From Flavobacterium soyangense (lineage in GTDB: Bacteria; Bacteroidota; Bacteroidia; Flavobacteriales; Flavobacteriaceae), in assembly GCF_015277675.1 (NCBI RefSeq), contig NZ_JADHEC010000030.1, positions 1 to 45,169 of the forward strand: 45,169 bases of DNA, given 5' to 3'. Shown one piece after another: positions 33,702-42,408 of this stretch (its first letter is position 1; each line of letters starts with the position of its first letter). Under the pieces are notes generated by a model. The model saw only the letters and a program-made list of their open reading frames with translations, was not told the origin of the DNA and ran no database searches. The position numbers and the translations under genes are program-made.

Positions 33702-35828
33702 TTAAGACTCACGTGGAGGTCTTGGCAAAAGTGCTTTTCTTGACACTTTTTCTTTACGTGTTTTTGGATCAACTCCAAGGTATTTCACTTGGAAAACATC
33801 ACCCATTTTTACTACATCAGAAACGTTTTCTGTACGTTCCCAAGCTAGTTCAGATACGTGAAGCAATACTTCATTTCCAGGGGCTGCCAAATATTCGACA
33901 ACTGCACCAAAATCAAGCATTTTGATTACTTTGACATCATATGCTTCTCCCATTTGTGGTTTGAAAGTGATGGACTGGATTTTAGCCAATACCGCTTCAA
34001 TTCCAGCAGGATCAGTTCCAAGGATTTCAATAACACCTTGCTCGTCTACTTCGTTGATAACGATAGTTGTTCCAGTGGCTTTTTGTAATTCTTGAATTAC
34101 TTTTCCGCCAGGTCCAATTAAAGCTCCAATGAATTGTCCAGGAATAGTTCTAGTGATGATTTTTGGAGCATAGGCTTTAACATCTGCTTTTGGAGCTGCT
34201 AACGTATCTGTTAGAATTCCAAGAATATGCAAACGACCGTCTCTGGCTTGAGCCAAAGCAGCTTCCATAATTTCGTATTTCAATCCGTCAATTTTAATGT
34301 CCATTTGACAAGCTGTAATTCCTTCAGAAGTTCCGGTTACCTTAAAGTCCATATCTCCTAAGTGATCTTCATCGCCAAGAATATCAGATAAAACTGCGTA
34401 ACGATCGCCGTCAGTAATCAATCCCATAGCAATTCCAGAAACAGGACGAATCATTTGAATTCCGGCATCCATTAATGATAAAGTTCCAGCACAAACCGTC
34501 GCCATAGATGATGAACCATTAGATTCTAAAACTTCAGAAACCACTCGAATCGTGTAAGGACAATCAGCAGGAATCATATTTTTTAAGGCTCTTTGAGCTA
34601 AGTTTCCGTGACCTACTTCTCTTCTTGAAGTTCCTCTTAAAGGACGAGCTTCACCTGTTGAGAAAGGAGGGAAGTTATAATGCAAGTAGAACCTTTCTTC
34701 ACCTTGTTCAGATGGAGAGTCAATTTGGTTTGCTTCTCTAGAAGTTCCTAAAGTGGCTGTTGCCAATGCTTGTGTTTCTCCACGAGTAAACAATGCTGAA
34801 CCGTGTACAGAAGGTAAATAATCTACTTCACACCAAATAGGTCTGATTTCAGTCGTTTTTCTTCCGTCTAAACGTGTTCCTAAATCCAAGGTTACGTTAC
34901 GAACTGCTTCTTTGTTTGTTTTGTAAAAGTATTTAGAAACTAAATCGCCATCAATAGCTAATTCTTCTTCTGTAAATAAAGCTTTTACTTCTTCTTTTAC
35001 TTCTGCAAATGAGGCGGTACGTTCTTGTTTTGAAGAGCCCTTGCTTGCAATTGCATAAATTTTATCATAAGCTGCAGCTTTTACTTTAGCGTAAATAGCC
35101 TCATCTGTTTTTTCGGTTTCGTAAGTACGAACTTCTTTTTTTCCAAATGCTGCTGCTAATCTTTCTTGTGCTGCGATTTGATTCTTGATGTGCTCGTGAG
35201 CAAATTTGATGGCTTCCACCATTTCTGCTTCTGAGATTTCTTTCATTTCTCCTTCTACCATTGCGATAGAATCAGTTGAAGCTCCAATCATCATATCAAT
35301 ATCTGATAATGCTAATTGTGCACGACTTGGATTGATGATAAATTTCCCGTCAATACGGCCAACTCTTGCTTCAGAAATCAATGTTTCGAAAGGAATGTCA
35401 GATAAAGCTAAAGCCGCTGATGCTGCCAAACCGGCTAATGCATCTGGCATTACATCTTCATCATAAGACATTAATTGAATCATTACCTGAACTTCTGCGT
35501 GATAATCGTCTGGGAAAAGTGGACGTAATACACGGTCTACTAAACGCATTGTTAATACTTCGTTGTCGCTTGGACGTGCTTCTCTTTTGAAGAAACCTCC
35601 AGGAAAACGACCTGCGGCTGCAAATTTTTCACGATAATCTACCGTAAGTGGTAAAAAGTCGATACCGGGACTTGCTTTTCTTGAAGAAACAACTGTTCCT
35701 AAAATAACAGTTTTTCCAATTCTTACTACTACAGCACCATCAGCTTGTTTAGCTAATCGTCCTGTCTCGATTGTGATGCTTCTCCCATCACCTAAATCGA
35801 TGCTTTCTACAAATAATTGTGGAATCAT
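33702..35828 (-). CDS. pnp: Polyribonucleotide nucleotidyltransferase (PNPase)
   Basis: A phosphorolytic 3'-5' exoribonuclease. It is 708 residues: two RNase PH-like domains (first about 1-150, second about 310-540, with [14 protein letters not shown] and [15 protein letters not shown]), then a KH domain ([20 protein letters not shown]) and an S1 domain (about 625-690). [16 protein letters not shown] is the active-site region. The C-terminus ends soon after S1, in PRPPRES. It lies just downstream of rpsO, a common neighbour pair, though a terminator lies between. Confidence 0.96.
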   Translation of the reverse strand: MIPQLFVESIDLGDGRSITIETGRLAKQADGAVVVRIGKTVILGTVVSSRKASPGIDFLPLTVDYREKFAAAGRFPGGFFKREARPSDNEVLTMRLVDRVLRPLFPDDYHAEVQVMIQLMSYDEDVMPDALAGLAASAALALSDIPFETLISEARVGRIDGKFIINPSRAQLALSDIDMMIGASTDSIAMVEGEMKEISEAEMVEAIKFAHEHIKNQIAAQERLAAAFGKKEVRTYETEKTDEAIYAKVKAAAYDKIYAIASKGSSKQERTASFAEVKEEVKALFTEEELAIDGDLVSKYFYKTNKEAVRNVTLDLGTRLDGRKTTEIRPIWCEVDYLPSVHGSALFTRGETQALATATLGTSREANQIDSPSEQGEERFYLHYNFPPFSTGEARPLRGTSRREVGHGNLAQRALKNMIPADCPYTIRVVSEVLESNGSSSMATVCAGTLSLMDAGIQMIRPVSGIAMGLITDGDRYAVLSDILGDEDHLGDMDFKVTGTSEGITACQMDIKIDGLKYEIMEAALAQARDGRLHILGILTDTLAAPKADVKAYAPKIITRTIPGQFIGALIGPGGKVIQELQKATGTTIVINEVDEQGVIEILGTDPAGIEAVLAKIQSITFKPQMGEAYDVKVIKMLDFGAVVEYLAAPGNEVLLHVSELAWERTENVSDVVKMGDVFQVKYLGVDPKTRKEKVSRKALLPRPPRES

Positions 35829-35974
35829 AATTTTTCCTTTTTTAATTTTACATTGGTTTCTCTGCCTGTCAGCAGAATAGTTGTGTTATTGTAGTTGTTG
35901 TGTTCCAATGAAAAACCAAACTTTTTTATCCCTCAAACCCCAAAGTTGAGAAGAGGATTTTTATTATAAAAACA

Positions 35975-35999
35975 AAAAGAGGCACTTACGCACCTCTTT
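35975..35999 (-). terminator. Terminator of rpsO
   Basis: AAAGAGG (35977-35983) and CCTCTTT (35993-35999) form a hairpin. On the minus strand a T run follows the left arm. It lies 10 bases past the rpsO stop. Confidence 0.75.
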
Positions 36000-36007
36000 A
36001 GTATTGA

Positions 36008-36274
36008 TTATTTTCTGATATTCAATTCTTTGATTATCTCACGATATCTGTTGATTTCTGTTTTCTTCAAGTAATCCAACAAAGATCTTCTTTTACCTAC
36101 CAGCAAAACTAGTGAACGCTCTGTGTTATAATCGTGACGATTTTTTTTCAAGTGCTCAGTCAAGTGGCTAATTCTGAAAGTAAATAAAGCGATTTGCGCT
36201 TCTGCCTTTCCTGTGTTTGTTTTTTCTCCGTGTTTAGCGAAGATTTCTTCTTTAACTTCTTTAGTTAAGTACAT
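36008..36274 (-). CDS. rpsO: 30S ribosomal protein S15
   Basis: Binds 16S rRNA in the platform and early assembly. It has 88 residues. The signature FTFRISHLTEHLKKNRHDYNTERSL, read with VGKRRSLLDYL, is diagnostic. It sits upstream of pnp, as in many genomes. It has its own strong consensus promoter. Confidence 0.97.
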   Translation of the reverse strand: MYLTKEVKEEIFAKHGEKTNTGKAEAQIALFTFRISHLTEHLKKNRHDYNTERSLVLLVGKRRSLLDYLKKTEINRYREIIKELNIRK

Positions 36275-36330
36275 TCCAATATTATTTAAATGATTATTAT
36301 GTATGAATCAAGATTTTCTTAATTCGTGCG

Positions 36331-36361
36331 CAAAGGTAATTTTTATTTTTGGAATTGCAAA
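36331..36361 (-). promoter_or_regulatory. Consensus promoter of rpsO
   Basis: On the minus strand TTTG (36358-36361 as CAAA) is followed after 19 bases by TACCTTTG (36331-36338 as CAAAGGTA). This is a full -33/-7 Bacteroidota promoter about 57 bases before the rpsO ATG and is the best match in the window. Confidence 0.75.
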
Positions 36362-36388
36362 CGAATGAGTTATAAGTTTTGAGTGATA

Positions 36389-36844
36389 CTAGTACAATTT
36401 TGCGATTTCACTATTCACAAATTCTAAAAACCGCTCATCATCTTCGTTAAATGGGTTTATAACGTGACTGTCAATGTCTATTTGTCCAATATTTTCTCCA
36501 TTTACAAAAAGTGGAACTACGATTTCTGACTTTACGGTAAAACTGCATGCTATATAATTATCTTGGGCTGCAACATCCGGAACCACAAAATTTGAGTTAG
36601 AAACTGCCACTTGTCCGCAAATACCCTTTCCAAAAGGGATAACAGTATGATCTGTTAGAGCTCCAACATAAGGTCCTAAATGTAAAGTTTTAGTCTCGTG
36701 GTTTGCAAAATAAAAGCCTACCCAATTGTAATAATCGATAGAGTCACTTAGAAGTTCGCAAATTTTCAATAGCTTTTCTTCTCTTGAAATAACGGAATTT
36801 GAAGTAATTTCGGTTACTTTTGGTTTTAATTCTTCGAAAGTCAT
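36389..36844 (-). CDS. GAF-domain protein, probable free methionine-(R)-sulfoxide reductase
   Basis: A single 151-residue GAF domain. NWVGFYF, the FGKGICGQVA loop and IACSFTVKSEIVVPLF with IGQIDIDSH are the signatures of free Met-R-SO reductases. Cys76 and Cys100 are present and spaced 24 residues apart, as in the family. The third, earlier Cys of E. coli YebR is His66 here. Repair of free methionine sulfoxide is the family function; a two-Cys mechanism is inferred. Confidence 0.82.
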   Translation of the reverse strand: MTFEELKPKVTEITSNSVISREEKLLKICELLSDSIDYYNWVGFYFANHETKTLHLGPYVGALTDHTVIPFGKGICGQVAVSNSNFVVPDVAAQDNYIACSFTVKSEIVVPLFVNGENIGQIDIDSHVINPFNEDDERFLEFVNSEIAKLY

Positions 36845-36915
36845 AGTCGTATTTTTTTGTAAAAGTATTTAAATCTGGTTGTCTAATTTTATATAAATTT
36901 GTTAAAAATTCAATT

Positions 36916-37473
36916 TTGAAAAAATATTTTATTCTTTATAAATCATTTCTACTGTTTTTAACCAGGTTTTTGTTGGCTTATTTGCTTTTGACTTTTGTCT
37001 ACGAAAGTTATTTAAATCAATTTGATGCCAAAAAATTCGAAGTAGATGGGTTTACTCAAATAGTGGCAAAACAATCTAAAGATGTGATGATTTTTTTTAA
37101 TTTTGATTCCAGCATCATACTAAATATTAAAGAACCGGGAATAAATTTATTTTATAATCAACGACTTATGGCGCGAATTATAGAGGGTTGTAATGGATTG
37201 AGTGTAATCATCTTGTTTATTTCATTTGTAATTGCATTTTCAGGAAAGATTAAACAAACCATTTTATTTATAATTGGCGGAAGCCTTCTCATTCATATTT
37301 TAAACGTTTTTAGAATAGCACTTTTATGCGTCTTGATGTATTATTATCCTAAACAGCAACATCTTTTGCATGGAGTATTGTTTCCGTTGTTTATTTATGG
37401 AGTGGTTTTTATGTTATGGATTATGTGGGTCAATAAATTTTCAAAATATGCTCCAAAAACTGCTAAATCATAA
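36916..37473 (+). CDS. xrtF: Exosortase family protein XrtF
   Basis: A multi-pass membrane cysteine transpeptidase-like protein of 185 residues. The catalytic motifs are visible: Cys in EGCNGLSV, Arg in NVFRIALL and His in LHGVLFPL. It begins at TTG (MKKYFILYKSFLLF). XrtF is the flavobacterial exosortase subfamily and is normally paired with a partner gene, as here. Unlike other exosortases, its sorted substrate is not well known. It overlaps the next gene by 26 bases. Confidence 0.9.
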   Translation: MKKYFILYKSFLLFLTRFLLAYLLLTFVYESYLNQFDAKKFEVDGFTQIVAKQSKDVMIFFNFDSSIILNIKEPGINLFYNQRLMARIIEGCNGLSVIILFISFVIAFSGKIKQTILFIIGGSLLIHILNVFRIALLCVLMYYYPKQQHLLHGVLFPLFIYGVVFMLWIMWVNKFSKYAPKTAKS

Positions 37474-37906
37474 AGTTAGAATTGCATTGTCAATATTGCT
37501 TACAATCTTTTTAGTTCTCATACGAGCTTATGAGGACAATTTGTTTTACGACCCTTTTTTGAATTATTTCAAAACAGATTATTATAACTTGCCTTTACCT
37601 GAAATTAATAATATTCAATTGTTTTTCGGCTTACTTTTCAGATATTTTCTGAATACTTCAATTTCGTTATCGATAATTTATGTGTTATTTAAGGATGTTG
37701 AAGCTGTTAAATTTGCTTCGATATTGTATTTGATATTTTTTGTAATTCTTGTCACTATTTTCTTTTTTGCGCTTTTTTATGTTGGCGAGACTAATAAAAT
37801 GGCTTTGTTTTACGTTAGACGATTTATTATTCAACCTATATTTTTACTGTTATTTCTTCCGGCATTTTATTACCATAAGCAAAAGAGATTAGCAGTCCCA
37901 GATTGA
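37448..37906 (+). CDS. Exosortase F system-associated protein
   Basis: A 152-residue protein with four to five membrane helices, encoded directly after xrtF with a 26-base overlap. The start MLQKLLNHKVRIALS (37448) is inside the end of xrtF; an earlier frame extension is not needed. YEDNLFYDPFLNYFK and LFYVRRFIIQPIFLLLFLP are typical. Its job is unknown, but it always goes with XrtF. Confidence 0.85.
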   Translation: MLQKLLNHKVRIALSILLTIFLVLIRAYEDNLFYDPFLNYFKTDYYNLPLPEINNIQLFFGLLFRYFLNTSISLSIIYVLFKDVEAVKFASILYLIFFVILVTIFFFALFYVGETNKMALFYVRRFIIQPIFLLLFLPAFYYHKQKRLAVPD

Positions 37907-37964
37907 ACAAATAAGATTATTAAAACATAATTCATTACATTTATAATTTATCAATCACAAGACT

Positions 37965-39218
37965 ATGTTTAAAGCCTTCTTTAGAAAAATAGCATTGATT
38001 TTTATCATCACTTCGGCTGTTGCGCAAACAGAAACAGAGGTTGCTCCACCGTACAACATCAAAACCATTTCTTTTATTCAAAGCAATGAAAATGTTGTCC
38101 CTATTTTCAAATTAGGTGATGGTTTCCAATTTCAATTTGATGATTTATTTGGGAATGAAGCTAACTATTATTTCGAAATTGTACATTGTGATTACGATTG
38201 GAAACCAACGGATATACCGAAAACCGAATATTTAAAAGGTTTCGACGGACAAAGAATTCAAGAATATGAAAACTCTTTTAACACTTTGCAAATTTATTCA
38301 CATTATAAATTACCCATTCCTAACCAATTTGTTCAATTGCGTATCAGCGGTAATTATATGTTGAAAATTTTGGATGAAAATAAAGAAGTCTTATTTTCCA
38401 GAAAATTCATTGTTTACGAAGATATTGTAAATGTTCCTGTGGAAATAAGACGAGCCAGGACTGCAAACTATTTAGATTATAAACACAATATTCAATTTTC
38501 AGTAAGATCGTCTATAATCAATTTTCAAAATCCTTTAAAAAACATCAAAGTGGTTTTGTTACAAAACGGACAGTTTAATACTGCAATCAAAAACATAGTC
38601 CCGCAATATACCATTGGGAATGAATTAATATATAAATACGATGCTCAAACACAATTTTGGGCTGGAAATGAGTTTTTGTATTTTGACAATAATGATATAA
38701 GAGCCGCTGGAAATAATGTCTCGCAAATAGATTCGAGTAAGGGTATTTATGGGGCTAATTTATATACTAATAATGCCAGAGCAAATTATCCTTATTCTGT
38801 AACTCCGGATATCAATGGAAATTTTGTGGTTCGCAACATCAGAGGAGCAAAAAATGAAGTTGAAGCGGATTACGCTTGGGTTTATTTTAGTCTTTCGGCT
38901 CCGGCTTTTAGGATGAATAAAGGCATTTATATTACCGGAATGTTCAATAATTATAGCATAACACCAGAGTATAAAATGGACTTCAACGCAGCAAAAAATA
39001 TCTTTGAAAAAGCCGTTCTCATAAAACAAGGATTTACAAATTATCAATACCAAGTTGCTGACGAAAAAGGAAATATAGATGCTGAAAATGCTATAGACGG
39101 TAATTTTTGGCAAACCGAAAATGATTATACCATACTCGTATATTATCGCGAAAACAATGACCGTTACGAAAGAGTGATTGGCAAAGCAATTACAAATTCA
39201 AATGTAATTACCAACTAA
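37965..39218 (+). CDS. Type IX secretion system plug protein (DUF5103 family)
   Basis: An exported protein of 417 residues; the signal peptide is about 1-20 (FRKIALIFIITSAVAQT). It is rich in aromatic beta strands. FQFQFDDLFGNEANYYFEIVHCDYDWKP is typical of the DUF5103 family, which includes the plug that closes the SprA translocon of T9SS in Flavobacterium. The gene has no other T9SS genes beside it. It follows xrtF, with 58 bases between. Function is by family. Confidence 0.88.
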   Translation: MFKAFFRKIALIFIITSAVAQTETEVAPPYNIKTISFIQSNENVVPIFKLGDGFQFQFDDLFGNEANYYFEIVHCDYDWKPTDIPKTEYLKGFDGQRIQEYENSFNTLQIYSHYKLPIPNQFVQLRISGNYMLKILDENKEVLFSRKFIVYEDIVNVPVEIRRARTANYLDYKHNIQFSVRSSIINFQNPLKNIKVVLLQNGQFNTAIKNIVPQYTIGNELIYKYDAQTQFWAGNEFLYFDNNDIRAAGNNVSQIDSSKGIYGANLYTNNARANYPYSVTPDINGNFVVRNIRGAKNEVEADYAWVYFSLSAPAFRMNKGIYITGMFNNYSITPEYKMDFNAAKNIFEKAVLIKQGFTNYQYQVADEKGNIDAENAIDGNFWQTENDYTILVYYRENNDRYERVIGKAITNSNVITN

Positions 39219-39258
39219 AAAACATTTTTTAAACTGTAAAACCAACTTATTTTTTTTG

Positions 39259-39266
39259 TAAATTTG
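39259..39266 (+). promoter_or_regulatory. -7 promoter element of apaG
   Basis: TAAATTTG fits TAnnTTTG and lies 30 bases before the apaG ATG. No clear -33 element is seen. Confidence 0.45.
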
Positions 39267-39296
39267 CAGCATTAAACTCATTTTTAATACTTTGCT

Positions 39297-39683
39297 ATGG
39301 TTTCACAGATAACAAGAGGCATAAAAATATCGGTTTTGACTAGTTTTGAAGGCACTTATTTCAAAAACTACAAGATTCATTTTGCCTTCAGTTACGAAAT
39401 CACAATCGAAAACCACAGCAAAGATTCTGTCCAATTAATTTCACGCCATTGGGAAATTTTTGACTCCCTTAACGGCATAGAAGTCGTTGATGGAGAAGGT
39501 ATTATTGGTAAAAAACCCGTTTTGAAACCAGGCGAATTACACACTTATAACTCCGGCTGTTTGTTGTCGTCCCCTTATGGCGCGATGAAAGGCTATTTCA
39601 ATATGGTAAATTTTACCACTACAAAAAACTTCAAAGTTATCGTGCCTACATTTCGTTTGTGCGCACCTTTTGCCTTGAATTGA
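39297..39683 (+). CDS. apaG: ApaG-domain protein (Co2+/Mg2+ efflux-associated)
   Basis: A 128-residue single ApaG beta-sandwich domain. YKIHFAFSYEITIENHSKDSVQLISRHWEIFD, then VDGEGIIGKKPVLKPGE and YNSGCLLSSPYGAMKGYF, are the family blocks. Known roles are loosely tied to Co2+/Mg2+ efflux and symmetrical protein interactions; the exact activity is uncertain. It stands alone with its own promoter. Confidence 0.92.
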   Translation: MVSQITRGIKISVLTSFEGTYFKNYKIHFAFSYEITIENHSKDSVQLISRHWEIFDSLNGIEVVDGEGIIGKKPVLKPGELHTYNSGCLLSSPYGAMKGYFNMVNFTTTKNFKVIVPTFRLCAPFALN

Positions 39684-39698
39684 TTTTTGTAGCTTTTT

Positions 39699-39829
39699 CC
39701 AGCTGTCCATTACAACTCCTCGTTCAAAAATCCTTTTTTCTAATGCAATTTCAGGAGCTTCCTTTGGTCGCTCTGTAATCGCAAGAAAAAATAGCTTTTC
39801 TCACTGCGGGGTTTTCATTTCCATCTGGG
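39699..39829 (+). repeat. Dispersed intergenic repeat, copy B
   Basis: Matches copy A (30523-30654) over its full length. It has the exact 18-base core at 39755-39772 and the same ends (CCAGCTGTC and TTTCCATCTGGG). It starts 16 bases past the apaG stop and ends before the pruA promoter. Confidence 0.7.
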
Positions 39830-39893
39830 CTAAATTCACAACAGAATCAACAGAATTAAATCAATATTCACGTATTTTTAAAACAATCCTTTG

Positions 39894-39901
39894 TACTTTT
39901 G
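39894..39901 (+). promoter_or_regulatory. -7 promoter element of pruA
   Basis: TACTTTTG fits TAnnTTTG and lies 31 bases before the ATG at 39933. Longer open-frame starts upstream fall inside this promoter, which decides the start. Confidence 0.5.
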
Positions 39902-39932
39902 TGAAAATTTTCTAATTCTCAAAAATAAAAAT

Positions 39933-41561
39933 ATGCTTAAAGGATTTTTCAATGTGCCAAAAGCCGTAAACGAACCCGTTAAATCGTATGCGCCAAATTC
40001 TCCAGAAAAAGCTGCCGTTCTTGCCGCTTACAAACAAATGTGGAATTCTAAAATCGACGTTCCTTTATATATTGGAAGCCAAGAAATAAGAACCGGAAAC
40101 ACTCGGAATATGACTGCTCCACACGACCACAAACACGTCGTGGGAACCTATCATCTTGCCGAAAAATCCCATATCGAAAAGGCCATTGCCAATGCGCTTG
40201 AAGTCAAAACAAAATGGGCCAATATGGCTTGGGAACAACGTGCTGCCATTTTTCTTAAAGCTGCTGAATTAATAGCAGGACCCTACAGAGCAAGAATAAA
40301 TGCTGCAACAATGATTGCGCAATCTAAAAATATCTTTCAGGCAGAAATTGATGCAGCCTGCGAATTCATCGATTTTTTACGTTTCAACGTAGAATTTATG
40401 GCACAAATTTATAATGACCAACCCAAATCAAATTCGGATATGTGGAACCGATTGGAATATCGTCCGCTAGAAGGTTTTGTCTATGCAGTTACACCGTTCA
40501 ACTTCACCGCTATTGCAGGAAATCTTCCTGCAAGTGCTGCTATGATGGGAAATGTTGTGATCTGGAAACCAAGTGACAGCCAAGTTTTCTCAGCACAAAT
40601 CATCATCGAAGTATTCAAAGAAGCAGGAGTTCCTGATGGCGTTATCAATGTCGTTTTTGGAGATGCTGTTATGATTACGGATACCATTTTGGCAAGTCCT
40701 GATTTTGCAGGAATCCATTATACTGGTTCAACATTCGTTTTCAAAGAAATTTGGTCAAAAATTGGAACCAACATTCATGCTTATAAAACATACCCAAGAA
40801 TCGTTGGAGAAACAGGAGGAAAAGATTTCATCGTAGCGCATCCAAGTGCGAATGTGAAACAAGTGGCAACCGGAATTGTTCGTGGTGCCTTCGAATTTCA
40901 AGGACAAAAATGTTCCGCAGCTTCAAGAGCTTATGTTCCTCAAAGTATGTGGGGAGAACTTAAAGAACAATTAATTACCGACGTGAAATCAATGAAAATG
41001 GGTTCTCCGGAAGATTTTGGTAATTTTATTACAGCCGTAATTCACGAAGGTTCTTTCGATAAATTGGCAAGTTTTATTGACCAAGCCAAAAAAGATTCGG
41101 ATGCTGAAATTATCGTTGGTGGAAACTACGATAAATCCGTAGGTTATTTTATTGAGCCAACGATAATCGTGACAACAAATCCACATTACACCACAATGGA
41201 AACCGAATTATTTGGACCTGTAATGACAATTTTTGTTTATGAAGATGCCAAATGGGAAGAAACTTTAACCTTAGTTGACGTAACTTCGCCTTATGCATTG
41301 ACTGGCGCAATTTTTAGTCAAGATCGTTATGCGATTGAGCAAGCTACAGTAGCTTTACAAAACGCAGCCGGGAATTTCTACATCAACGATAAACCAACTG
41401 GAGCCGTTGTGGGAATGCAGCCTTTTGGTGGTGCAAGAGCTTCTGGCACCAATGACAAAGCGGGTTCAGCCTTGAACTTGTTGCGTTGGGCTTCGCCAAG
41501 AACCATCAAGGAAACTTTTGTAACTCCGGAAGATTATAGGTATCCGTTTTTGGGAGAATAA
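39933..41561 (+). CDS. pruA: L-glutamate gamma-semialdehyde dehydrogenase (P5C dehydrogenase)
   Basis: Oxidises glutamate semialdehyde (from proline) to glutamate with NAD+. It has 542 residues starting MLKGFFNVPKAVNEPVK. The aldehyde dehydrogenase fold is clear: YAVTPFNFTAI (cofactor region), GETGGKDF with the general-base Glu, and FQGQKCSAASRAY with the catalytic Cys. QPFGGARASGTNDKAG near the end is typical of the P5C type. It lies alone, so proline dehydrogenase is not adjacent. Confidence 0.92.
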   Translation: MLKGFFNVPKAVNEPVKSYAPNSPEKAAVLAAYKQMWNSKIDVPLYIGSQEIRTGNTRNMTAPHDHKHVVGTYHLAEKSHIEKAIANALEVKTKWANMAWEQRAAIFLKAAELIAGPYRARINAATMIAQSKNIFQAEIDAACEFIDFLRFNVEFMAQIYNDQPKSNSDMWNRLEYRPLEGFVYAVTPFNFTAIAGNLPASAAMMGNVVIWKPSDSQVFSAQIIIEVFKEAGVPDGVINVVFGDAVMITDTILASPDFAGIHYTGSTFVFKEIWSKIGTNIHAYKTYPRIVGETGGKDFIVAHPSANVKQVATGIVRGAFEFQGQKCSAASRAYVPQSMWGELKEQLITDVKSMKMGSPEDFGNFITAVIHEGSFDKLASFIDQAKKDSDAEIIVGGNYDKSVGYFIEPTIIVTTNPHYTTMETELFGPVMTIFVYEDAKWEETLTLVDVTSPYALTGAIFSQDRYAIEQATVALQNAAGNFYINDKPTGAVVGMQPFGGARASGTNDKAGSALNLLRWASPRTIKETFVTPEDYRYPFLGE

Positions 41562-41603
41562 TTTTCGAAGTACGAAGTTAGATCTACGAAATACGACATT
41601 TAA

Positions 41604-41650
41604 AAAACCCACGAGAATCAAGGTAATTGAGTTCTTGTGGGTTTTGATTT
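41604..41650. terminator. Terminator between pruA and rsmG
   Basis: AAAACCCACGAGAA (41604-41617) pairs with TTCTTGTGGGTTTT (41632-41645), with one G-U pair. It serves both convergent genes. Confidence 0.85.
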
Positions 41651-41671
41651 TTCATTCGTAAATCATATTTC

Positions 41672-42301
41672 TCAATTCGTAAACTTCAACGGCAAATGCA
41701 CCACTTTCTTAGTTTCAAAAAACTCATCTTTGAAAAAATCAGATAAATTATATTCAGTCGCTTTCGGGAAATCTTTCAATTCTTCTGTCAAATCACCGCC
41801 CTTTAGATACAGAATACCATTTTTTAGTTCGTGTTTGTTTTTCTTTTTGATTTTATCTTTAATCCAAGACACGAAATCAGGCATATTGGTCACGGCACGG
41901 CTCACGATAAAATCGAAATCGCCTTTTACCAATTCGGCGCGCAATTGTTCGGCTTTCACGTTTTTGAGTTCCAAAGCTTCGGCGACGGCTTGAACCACTT
42001 TTATTTTTTTGGCAATGACATCAATCAAAAAGAAACGCGTTTCCGGAAAGAGAATCGCCAAAGGAATTCCTGGAAATCCCCCGCCAGTACCTACATCCAA
42101 GACATAAGTTCCGGGTTCGAATTTTATTATTTTGGCAATTCCCAAAGAATGCAAAATATGTTTGGTGTACAATTCATCAATATCTTTTCGGGAAATGACA
42201 TTGATTTTGGCATTCCAATCGTGGTATAAAAAATCCAGTTTTGCGAATTGCTCCTTTTGGATATCAGTCAAATTGGGAAAATACTTAATAATCTCGTCCA
42301 T
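41672..42301 (-). CDS. rsmG: 16S rRNA (guanine527-N7)-methyltransferase RsmG
   Basis: Adds the N7 methyl group to G527 of 16S rRNA. It has 209 residues. VLDVGTGGGFPGIPLAI is the SAM loop. ISRKDIDELYTKHILHSL and VSRAVTNMPDFVSW are diagnostic. A 6-residue longer frame runs into the promoter, so the start is placed at MDEIIKYFPN (42301). Confidence 0.94.
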   Translation of the reverse strand: MDEIIKYFPNLTDIQKEQFAKLDFLYHDWNAKINVISRKDIDELYTKHILHSLGIAKIIKFEPGTYVLDVGTGGGFPGIPLAILFPETRFFLIDVIAKKIKVVQAVAEALELKNVKAEQLRAELVKGDFDFIVSRAVTNMPDFVSWIKDKIKKKNKHELKNGILYLKGGDLTEELKDFPKATEYNLSDFFKDEFFETKKVVHLPLKFTN

Positions 42302-42316
42302 CGTTTTAAATTTTAA

Positions 42317-42324
42317 CAAAAGTA
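42317..42324 (-). promoter_or_regulatory. -7 promoter element of rsmG
   Basis: TACTTTTG on the minus strand (plus CAAAAGTA) fits TAnnTTTG, 16 bases before the start codon, implying a very short leader. Confidence 0.5.
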
Positions 42325-42380
42325 CAGTTTTTAGTTTTGAATATTTAACGCAAATTTACAGATTGAAAATTTTTAATAAT

Positions 42381-42388
42381 TACCTTTG
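42381..42388 (+). promoter_or_regulatory. -7 promoter element of the desaturase gene
   Basis: TACCTTTG fits TAnnTTTG and lies 21 bases before the ATG at 42409. Confidence 0.55.
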
Positions 42389-42408
42389 CAACATATTCAA
42401 AATTAAAG

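Noticed and set aside
35858..35880. CTGCCTGTCAGCAG near 35860 as a degenerate copy of the 20-bp palindrome
   Set aside because: Self-complementarity is short and imperfect and the similarity covers only about half of the palindrome.
41637..42229. Plus-strand open frames opposite rsmG
   Set aside because: The minus-strand rsmG reading has clear motifs; the opposite frames have none.
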